DNA from: Epilithonimonas hungarica
Lineage (GTDB): Bacteria; Bacteroidota; Bacteroidia; Flavobacteriales; Weeksellaceae
Assembly: GCF_900102265.1 (NCBI RefSeq)
Contig: NZ_FNBH01000001.1
Location: 868,001 to 932,000 of the forward strand
DNA: 64,000 bases
Direction: 5' to 3'
In this document: piece by piece, positions 58,287-64,000 of the stretch
Numbering within the stretch: the first letter of the stretch is position 1
Layout: each line of letters begins with the position of its first letter
Notes under the pieces: model-generated
What the model was told of the DNA's origin: nothing
The model's database searches: none
Seen by the model: the letters and a program-made list of their open reading frames with translations, nothing else
Translations under genes and position numbers: made by a program

Positions 58287-59558
58287 ATGAATATCAGTGA
58301 ATTTTATCCAATATTTTTGCAAAGTAAGAACGTTGTAATAGATAGCAGAAAAGTTGAAAAAGAAAGTATATTCTTTGCTTTTTCCGGTGAAAGCTACAAT
58401 GCTGCAGAAAAAGCAACGGATGCAATAAACATGGGCGCTTCGGCAGTAATTGTCGAAGATGAGAAATATGTTGATCCTCCAAATAATATATTCTATGTAC
58501 CTTCTACCTTGACATTTTTGCAGCATCTGGCCATATTTCATAGAGATCAATTAGATATTCCATTCATCGGACTTACAGGAAGTAACGGAAAGACAACCAC
58601 CAAAGAACTGATCAGCAGTGTTCTTGCAGAAAAATTCAATGTTCAATATACATTTGGAAATCTTAATAATCACATTGGTGTTCCTTTGACGATTCTTTCG
58701 GTAAGAAAAGGACATGAGATTGCGGTTATAGAAATGGGAGCTAATCACCAAAAAGAAATTGAATATCTCTGTGCAATTGCAAAACCTAATTTAGGTTATA
58801 TCACCAATTTTGGGAAAGCACATCTCGAAGGTTTTGGAGGCTTTGAAGGTGTGATCAAGGGCAAATCTGAACTTTATGATTATCTAAAACAACACCGGCA
58901 GACAATTCTTGTTAATGAGAATGATAAGATCCAGTATGAGAAGACAGATAATTATTCACCAAAAATAACCTTTGGTGCCCCAGGATCCGATTATTTCTTC
59001 GAACCGATATATAAAGACCATTTTGTTGGAATTAATTACCAAGGAACAGAGATGTTCTCAAATCTTACAGGAAATTACAATTATGATAACTTATCAGCAG
59101 CAGTTACATTAGGTTTACATTTTGGTCTTGATATTTCTCAAATAAAGAAAGCAATAGAAAATTATATACCCTCCAACATGCGGTCTCAAATCCAGAAAAA
59201 AGGAAATAAGACGTTGGTTTTGGACACTTACAATGCAAATCCAAGTAGTATGCAAGTGTCTTTGGAGAATTTCAAAACATTTGAAGGAAGCAAGCTGATT
59301 ATTATTGGAGATATGTTGGAGTTGGGAGAAGAAAGCCTGAAAGAACATCAGAGTATTTTAGAATTTGCCAAAGCTTGTGGCTTTGATGAAATGATAACTG
59401 TTGGCCCTAATTTCAAATCGGTCTGCAACTCAGATCGTGCATTTGAAAACACTACACAGCTCATTGAATGGTTAAAATCCAACCCAGTTAGAAAAGAGAA
59501 TGTCTTACTAAAAGCATCTCGTGGAATAGCACTCGAAAAAATAATCGATTATATATAA
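58287..59558 (+). CDS. murF: UDP-MurNAc-tripeptide--D-alanyl-D-alanine ligase MurF
   Basis: Adds D-Ala-D-Ala to the UDP-MurNAc tripeptide, the last cytoplasmic step of wall precursor synthesis before MraY. The 423 residues are normal. The N-terminal UDP-binding domain includes VVIDSRKVEKESIFFAFSGE. The ATP loop is GLTGSNGKTTTKEL (residues 95-108), followed by HIGVPLTILSVRKGHEIAVI, EMGANHQKEIEYL and ITNFGKAHLEGFGG. The C-terminal ligase domain has LVLDTYNANPSSMQVSLENF and IIGDMLELGEES. It is convergent with a Nudix gene and shares a terminator with it. Confidence 0.97.
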   Translation: MNISEFYPIFLQSKNVVIDSRKVEKESIFFAFSGESYNAAEKATDAINMGASAVIVEDEKYVDPPNNIFYVPSTLTFLQHLAIFHRDQLDIPFIGLTGSNGKTTTKELISSVLAEKFNVQYTFGNLNNHIGVPLTILSVRKGHEIAVIEMGANHQKEIEYLCAIAKPNLGYITNFGKAHLEGFGGFEGVIKGKSELYDYLKQHRQTILVNENDKIQYEKTDNYSPKITFGAPGSDYFFEPIYKDHFVGINYQGTEMFSNLTGNYNYDNLSAAVTLGLHFGLDISQIKKAIENYIPSNMRSQIQKKGNKTLVLDTYNANPSSMQVSLENFKTFEGSKLIIIGDMLELGEESLKEHQSILEFAKACGFDEMITVGPNFKSVCNSDRAFENTTQLIEWLKSNPVRKENVLLKASRGIALEKIIDYI

Positions 59559-59561
59559 AAT

Positions 59562-59589
59562 AAAAATCCTCAAACTATTGAGGATTTTT
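59562..59589. terminator. Bidirectional terminator of murF and the Nudix gene
   Basis: Perfect 12-bp stem AAAAATCCTCAA / TTGAGGATTTTT with loop ACTA. The Nudix stop codon lies at 59575-59577, so the right arm of the hairpin is inside that gene's last codons. Confidence 0.9.
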
Positions 59590-60186
59590 ATTTTTGAAGT
59601 TGTTAAGGATCAATTTGATATTCTGGAAAGTCGAAGGCAGAATTATATTTTCAATTTCTTCCTCGGTTTTCCAACCCACTTCATTGATGCCTTCTTCTAT
59701 TTGTGGTTTTGGGGTTTCATTTCCATTATAAGACATCTCGAACCAGTAAGTGGTCTTCAAAACTTTTTGTCCATCCCTCTCGGTATAGACATGGTAAGTC
59801 GGATTGATAAAGTCTTTCAGCTCAAGGTCGGAGATTCCACATTCTTCTTCTACTTCTCGTATGGCAGCAAGTTCTCGGGATTCACCGATCTCAATTTTAC
59901 CTTTTGGAAGGTCCCATTTTCCTAATCTATGAATGAAAAGTATTTTGTTTTCTGGATTTAGGACAATGCCACCAGCAGCTTCAATGTTTTTGAAAAATTG
60001 TTTGAAATCTGTCCATAGTTTATCAATATCCGAATGATAAATATTCAAACCTTGTGATGGTGTGTTTTCTAGTAGATCAATAGCGAAATCAAAACTATGC
60101 GCCCCATCATAATTCAGTGTTTTAGGGCTATTTTGAGGCTCAGAACTCAAAATTAATTTTTTCTCATTGATAAAAACTTTATACAT
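59575..60186 (-). CDS. Nudix hydrolase
   Basis: A 203-residue protein that hydrolyses a nucleoside diphosphate linked to another group. The Nudix box is complete: GKIEIGESRELAAIREVEEE followed by CGI, with the required REVEEECG core. Upstream is GIVLNPENKILFIHRLGKWD, the usual first strands. The first 70 residues (VFINEKKLILSSEPQNSP) form an extra N-terminal domain seen in Bacteroidota relatives. The substrate is unknown. It is divergent from the SRPBCC-like gene and convergent with murF. Confidence 0.9.
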   Translation of the reverse strand: MYKVFINEKKLILSSEPQNSPKTLNYDGAHSFDFAIDLLENTPSQGLNIYHSDIDKLWTDFKQFFKNIEAAGGIVLNPENKILFIHRLGKWDLPKGKIEIGESRELAAIREVEEECGISDLELKDFINPTYHVYTERDGQKVLKTTYWFEMSYNGNETPKPQIEEGINEVGWKTEEEIENIILPSTFQNIKLILNNFKNKNPQ

Positions 60187-60222
60187 TTGTAGGGCTATTA
60201 ATATTAATACAAAAATATAAAA

Positions 60223-60609
60223 ATGAATTTAGAAGGACGAAAAATTATAGTAAATAAATCTTCATCAGAATTGGCCGGGATGCTTAAAAACCCTCAGGAT
60301 TATAAGGACCTGATGCCGGAAGGCCTTCAGAGTTTTGAAGCAAGGGAAGATGGTTTCAAATTCGGACTGAAAGGGATGCCGGAAATTGCTTTAAAAATAG
60401 ATAATGTTTCTAATGAGCAGGTTGTATTGAAATCAGCAAGCTCAAGCCTGGATTTCGCTTTGACAGGTTCTATGAATCCTTTAAATGAAAATCAGACCGA
60501 GGTTCAACTGTTATTTGAAGGAAAATTCAATCCGTTCATCAAAATGATGGTGGAAAAACCGCTACAGAATTTTATCAACTCTTTGACAGACAAGATCGAG
60601 CAGTTGTAG
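60223..60609 (+). CDS. SRPBCC-like small protein
   Basis: A 128-residue soluble protein with a START/Bet v1-like layout: N-terminal strand (GRKIIVNKSSSELAGMLKN), helix (PQDYKDLMPEGLQSFEAR), curved strands (FKFGLKGMPEIALKI, VVLKSASSSLDFALTG, TEVQLLFEGKFNPF) and a final long helix (VEKPLQNFINSLTDKIEQL). Such proteins bind hydrophobic ligands; no ligand is known here. It is divergent from the Nudix gene. Confidence 0.75.
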   Translation: MNLEGRKIIVNKSSSELAGMLKNPQDYKDLMPEGLQSFEAREDGFKFGLKGMPEIALKIDNVSNEQVVLKSASSSLDFALTGSMNPLNENQTEVQLLFEGKFNPFIKMMVEKPLQNFINSLTDKIEQL

Positions 60610-60625
60610 AATTTTAATTTATAAT

Positions 60626-60666
60626 AAAACCTTTTAAGAATCTGTAACTCTGAAGGGTTTTTTTTA
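60626..60666 (+). terminator. Weak terminator of the SRPBCC-like gene
   Basis: AAAACCTTTT / GAAGGGTTTT pairs over 10 positions with two G-U pairs and a 16-base loop, then eight T. Confidence 0.6.
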
Positions 60667-60831
60667 TTTACATTTTTAATGCTTTTCAAGCAAAGAGACG
60701 TGAACGTTTTTACGAAAAATACTGCTACTTATCTTGCTTTGGGTTTAATATTGACGTTTTCCGTGCCCAAATTTTATTATCAAAACAGATGGGCTTTATA
60801 TTGTCTATATTTTAATGGCAATTTTGGTGGA

Positions 60832-61887
60832 TCAACAGATTGATCCTGAACAATGGTCGTTAACACTTCCGGTTGCGGATGATATGACATTGTTGAGATT
60901 CTGTGATCTCAAAACGCCCATAAAAGCAAAGATCAATGCCTCTTTATATTCAATGATCTCCTTTTCAGGAATATGGATCTCGGTTTTGGTCTTTGCTTTT
61001 ATTTTTTCTATAAGAAAAGAGTTATACGCACCACCACCGGTTATCAGTGCATTTTTAATTTCGAATTCATTACAGGTCTTTGCAATTTGAATGGCTGAAT
61101 GTTCCGTAAAAGTTGCCAAAAGATCTTCTGGTTCCTGACTTTGAACTAAAGAAGGAATATTCTCATCGACCCATTCTATTCCTAAAGATTTTGGATGTGA
61201 TAATGAATAGAATTCTAATTGATTTAATGTTTCAAGAAGTTTTTTTTCAATAATTCCTTTTCTTGCAAAATCACCATTTTCGTCATATTTCTTTCCAATT
61301 TTAATGGCGAATTCATTCAAAATAATATTAACTGGACAAATATCGAAAGCCAATCTTTTTCCATCTCGTTTCATAGAAATATTGGAAAATCCACCCAAAT
61401 TAAGACAAGCATCAAATTTTGAAAATAACAATTCATCACCAATCGGGACCAAAGGTGCGCCATTTCCTCCAAAAATCACATCCTGACTTCGAAAATCGTA
61501 AATGACAGTTTTATTGATCTTGGATCTGATCGCTCTTCCATCACCGATCTGTAGCGTAAATTTTTTCTGTGGCTGATGGAAAACAGTATGACCATGAGAA
61601 GCTATTAGATCAAGATCTATAACATTATTTTTTAAAATGAATTCTTGCGTTTTTTCTCCCAAATAGAACCCATAATCAACATTCAGTTTCAGAAGTTCTT
61701 CACTGGACAGATGGATGGCATTTCTCAGAGATCTTTCCCAATCAGAAGAGTAAGGAACTGTTTCAGAATTCAGGATCTCAAAATTCCAATTGGATCCTTG
61801 TTTTACAAATTTTGCATAACAAATGTCCAGTCCGTCAAGACTTGTTCCAGACATTAGACCAATTGCATAAAAAATTTGAGCTCCCAT
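60832..61887 (-). CDS. anmK: Anhydro-N-acetylmuramic acid kinase AnmK
   Basis: Phosphorylates and opens 1,6-anhydroMurNAc to MurNAc-6-phosphate in wall recycling. The 351 residues are usual. Motifs: AIGLMSGTSLDGLDICY at the N-terminus, LIASHGHTVFHQPQKKFTLQ, IGDGRAIRSKINKTVIYDFR, CLNLGGFSNISMKRDGKRLA (ATP loop), FDICPVNIILNEF and ALITGGGAYNSFLIEKI. It starts on the base next to the lptC stop codon, so the two are one transcript. This pairs wall recycling with LPS export. Confidence 0.96.
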   Translation of the reverse strand: MGAQIFYAIGLMSGTSLDGLDICYAKFVKQGSNWNFEILNSETVPYSSDWERSLRNAIHLSSEELLKLNVDYGFYLGEKTQEFILKNNVIDLDLIASHGHTVFHQPQKKFTLQIGDGRAIRSKINKTVIYDFRSQDVIFGGNGAPLVPIGDELLFSKFDACLNLGGFSNISMKRDGKRLAFDICPVNIILNEFAIKIGKKYDENGDFARKGIIEKKLLETLNQLEFYSLSHPKSLGIEWVDENIPSLVQSQEPEDLLATFTEHSAIQIAKTCNEFEIKNALITGGGAYNSFLIEKIKAKTKTEIHIPEKEIIEYKEALIFAFMGVLRSQNLNNVISSATGSVNDHCSGSIC

Positions 61888-62487
61888 TTACTTGCTGGTT
61901 GCGGGTAAATTAGCGGAACTGAAACTTCCGGAATTGTTGTAGAATGTATATTCTGAAAAATCATCTTTTGCAATCATTCCGTGTGCACCAACAAGAATAT
62001 TACCTTCTTTATCCGAAACAAAAACAGTGTCTTTGGTGTACATTTTATGTTTGTTTTGGTCCCAATTGATGGTTTCTGTCACAAACGTTTGTCCTTCTGT
62101 TGTGATGATCTTCACTCTGCCTTTTGCAAAATAGAAATTTTTCTTGATATTATTTTTGGCATATTTTGCCCAGATTTTACCAGGAACTTTCGGGTTTTTC
62201 TTATCGAAGAACTCGAGATAAATACCCCTTCGGGCTTCTATATAAGGAGAATCGATCAACTCATATTGCTCTATAAGCGGAGCTTTGAATTTTACTTTTA
62301 CAATTCCGGAATCTTTTTGAATGATAGTTCCGTTATGAATGACGGTGGAGGCAAAATTGGTGTTCTTCTTCTGATTATTCACCTTAGCGATGTCTTCTTC
62401 GCAGGACTGAATAAGAAAAAACATCAGCAACAAAATAAAATGTTGTGATGTTTTTGTATTAAATATTTTGAAACAATGACTACTCAT
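61888..62487 (-). CDS. lptC: LPS export periplasmic protein LptC, lipoprotein-like form
   Basis: LptC passes lipopolysaccharide from the LptBFG transporter to LptA. The 199 residues show a hydrophobic N-terminal stretch (HFILLLMFFLIQSC) that ends in a possible lipobox Cys, then the beta-jellyroll (TVIHNGTIIQKDSGIVKVKF, ARRGIYLEFFDKKNPKVPGK, YFAKGRVKIITTEGQTFVTE, HKMYTKDTVFVSDKEGNILV). The use of an acylated Cys instead of a membrane helix is common in Bacteroidota annotations. ATG 62487 is preferred over TTG 62505. It lies between the barrel protein gene and anmK. Confidence 0.88.
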   Translation of the reverse strand: MSSHCFKIFNTKTSQHFILLLMFFLIQSCEEDIAKVNNQKKNTNFASTVIHNGTIIQKDSGIVKVKFKAPLIEQYELIDSPYIEARRGIYLEFFDKKNPKVPGKIWAKYAKNNIKKNFYFAKGRVKIITTEGQTFVTETINWDQNKHKMYTKDTVFVSDKEGNILVGAHGMIAKDDFSEYTFYNNSGSFSSANLPATSK

Positions 62488-62516
62488 AAAATTATCAATG
62501 TTCAAATCAAATATCG

Positions 62517-63794
62517 TTAATTATAAAGGCGTTTAGCAAACCACTTATCCGCGAAATTGATTCCAACTCTCAAATTTATGAAATTTTGTCGAATTAAATT
62601 ATTATCCAATGTTCCTCTTTTCCCCACTTCTATCCCAAGATCAATACTGTTCATACGATTGATCTGGCTTTTCTCGAAAGGAAGAGTTACACCTGCAGTT
62701 ATAGCATATTTATTGATGTTGGTGCCATTGATCTGTAGATTCCCTTTTTCGTAATAAGCACCATAACGGTATATCACTCTGGAAAAATACGAACGGAAGT
62801 TATTGTAATTTGGCAAATACCAACCTCCAACAGAATATCTATAAGAATCCTGGTAGAAAAAAGGAACGCCTAAAAAATTGATGCTTTCTCCTTTTTTATA
62901 GTCTAGCTGGGCACTTAGGAACCATTTGGTCTCTTTCCCATAACCTAGACCAAGAGAACCTTCTTGCGGAAGGAACTTTTTATCATAGTTCACTTGTTGG
63001 TCCACAATAGTTTCCAAACCTTTGGTTTCTCCAATTAGATAGTAATAGGTACTATTTGTGTAAGTGTTTTTCAGCGTTCCACTGTTTCCAATGGTATATG
63101 TTGCTCCAACAGTCAATTTATGATTGTTCTCTAATTTTTTCTGGTAAGTAGTTCCCAAGGTAAAATTGAAAGCACTCACTCTATAATTATTAGAATATCC
63201 GCTGATTAATTCTGCTCCAGTGAAAGCTACTTCCTCTATATCATACAACTTTCCGAAGTAATAATTAGATCTAAGACCTAATGCAAATTCTGGATTGATT
63301 TGATAAGATAAAGCGACCTGCACGGTGTTCAGAGATCCTTCACCATGGAAATTGCTAACTTGTGTCACATCACTGTTCGGTAGAAGTTTGCTTGTAACGA
63401 TATCATAGCTTTTAGAACTATATGGCTGGAAGCCCATCCCAAATTTTATTTTTCTGGAGATAGGAAAAGCTATCGATATATTGGACAGATATGTCGAATG
63501 TTTATCTGTTTTTATATTATTAAAGTCAGATCTGTAATAATTATTCTCGTTTGTTCCCTCTACTTTCAGGGTTGTAAGTTCCAGGTTGGTATTTGCAGCC
63601 GGATTTCGGAAATTAAAATTATTATTAAAATCCCAAATATAAGCCGTAGAAATCCCTCCCATTGAACTGATATCGACTGTATTATCATATTTCACATCTC
63701 CAATTCCGTATGCTCCGTATGGCGAATTACCAATACTCTGAGCGTTCAGGAAATATCCTGCCACCAATGATGATAAAACAAAAATTCTCTTCAT
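62517..63794 (-). CDS. Outer-membrane beta-barrel protein of unknown function
   Basis: A 425-residue protein with a signal peptide (VLSSLVAGYFLNAQ) and many alternating strands of the OmpP1/FadL-like barrel type. The N-terminal segment SPYGAYGIGDVKYDNTVDIS and SSMGGISTAYIWDFNNNFNF resembles conserved barrel proteins encoded upstream of lptC in Flavobacteriia. It ends RVGINFADKWFAKRLYN. Function is unknown; a role with LPS export is suggested only by position, 29 bases upstream of lptC on the same strand. First gene of the barrel-lptC-anmK unit. Confidence 0.8.
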   Translation of the reverse strand: MKRIFVLSSLVAGYFLNAQSIGNSPYGAYGIGDVKYDNTVDISSMGGISTAYIWDFNNNFNFRNPAANTNLELTTLKVEGTNENNYYRSDFNNIKTDKHSTYLSNISIAFPISRKIKFGMGFQPYSSKSYDIVTSKLLPNSDVTQVSNFHGEGSLNTVQVALSYQINPEFALGLRSNYYFGKLYDIEEVAFTGAELISGYSNNYRVSAFNFTLGTTYQKKLENNHKLTVGATYTIGNSGTLKNTYTNSTYYYLIGETKGLETIVDQQVNYDKKFLPQEGSLGLGYGKETKWFLSAQLDYKKGESINFLGVPFFYQDSYRYSVGGWYLPNYNNFRSYFSRVIYRYGAYYEKGNLQINGTNINKYAITAGVTLPFEKSQINRMNSIDLGIEVGKRGTLDNNLIRQNFINLRVGINFADKWFAKRLYN

Positions 63795-63839
63795 CCTTTA
63801 AAATTTCAATGCGCAAATATCTTAATTAATAATGAATTG

Positions 63840-63847
63840 CAAAAATA
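63840..63847 (-). promoter_or_regulatory. -7 element (TATTTTTG, minus strand) before the barrel-lptC-anmK unit
   Basis: Exact TAnnTTTG on the minus strand, 46 bases from the start codon. The remaining 150 bases to the window end hold no gene; another TAnnTTTG word (TATCTTTG, 63992-63999) faces right at the very edge. Confidence 0.5.
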
Positions 63848-64000
63848 TATTTGGGTTAAAGTTTGTTAAGTAGTTTCGATAGATTACTGTTATTTTCCGA
63901 TAATTTAGACAGATTGATAGATTACTTGATTTTTTTGACAGATCACAGAAAAAACTTCTGATATCCGACATCTGACTTGTGCCGAAAATATTATCTTTGC

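Noticed and set aside
60679-60843. 54-codon frame starting with ATG between the SRPBCC-like gene and anmK, with a hydrophobic centre
   Set aside because: It begins after a terminator, overlaps the end of convergent anmK, has no promoter match and no recognisable motif; probably chance.
63976-63999. Promoter-like TTG and TATCTTTG at the right edge of the window
   Set aside because: The boxes are only 12 bases apart and the gene they would serve is outside the window, so it cannot be judged.
1-64000. CRISPR arrays, tRNA or rRNA genes, insertion sequences, prophage or defence genes
   Set aside because: No regularly spaced direct repeats, no cloverleaf or rRNA sequence noticed, and no transposase, integrase, restriction or Cas protein among the readable proteins.

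Overview
The window looks like ordinary chromosome of a low-GC member of the Bacteroidota, class Flavobacteriia, probably Chryseobacterium or a close relative in the Weeksellaceae. This rests on type IX secretion genes (porU, porV), the gliding lipoprotein gldJ, two proteins with C-terminal type IX sorting domains, a TonB receptor/DUF4249 pair, LytS/LytTR regulation, TPR-HTH regulators, and several -7 elements of the Bacteroidota form TAnnTTTG. I see no rRNA, tRNA, CRISPR array, phage or intact insertion sequence.

Bases 1-17000 carry housekeeping genes: the 3' part of yidC, a TrmH-type methyltransferase, an FAD amine-oxidase-like protein, rsmE, a DUF808 membrane protein and tsaD. tsaD is divergent from a very long tamB. 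An Lrp-type regulator, a small membrane protein, a secreted VOC protein, a TPR-HTH regulator, acpH and radA follow. Bases 17000-22800 hold a SlyD-type isomerase, a secreted thermolysin-like protease (type IX cargo), pepD and a half-size FUSC-like membrane protein.

Bases 22900-28900 form a surface uptake and sensing group: a TonB-dependent receptor with a DUF4249 lipoprotein, an AT-rich orphan gene, and a LytS/LytTR pair. ahcY follows. Bases 30300-32700 hold a small iron or heme group: a SIP-type flavin reductase, an AraC regulator and a divergent HugZ-like protein, with two near-perfect palindromes in the shared control region. After fabF and a PaaI thioesterase come a short-chain dehydrogenase, a quinone-oxidoreductase-like gene and a TetR regulator. 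A 15-bp operator-like sequence occurs in front of both tetR and the oxidoreductase. Next are an ELWxxDGT-repeat protein (second type IX cargo) and a tandem pair of TPR regulators, one of which lacks a DNA-binding domain.

Bases 41800-48300 hold a tripartite RND efflux operon preceded by an unrecognised small membrane protein. A phosphopantetheinyl transferase overlaps a full-length FUSC protein tail to tail. Bases 51200-58200 hold porV, porU and gldJ, the core of protein secretion and gliding, followed by murF, a Nudix hydrolase, an SRPBCC-like protein, anmK, lptC and an outer-membrane barrel protein. MurF, AnmK and LptC link this end to wall synthesis, wall recycling and LPS export.

Intergenic spaces carry several families of short repeats. 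I found no convincing new multi-gene defence or mobile system. The best leads are small-scale: the paired TetR operator, the palindromes before the HugZ gene, the regulator without a DNA-binding domain, the orphan genes beside the receptor and efflux operons, and the repeat families. All assignments were made by reading motifs; no database search or computation was run.
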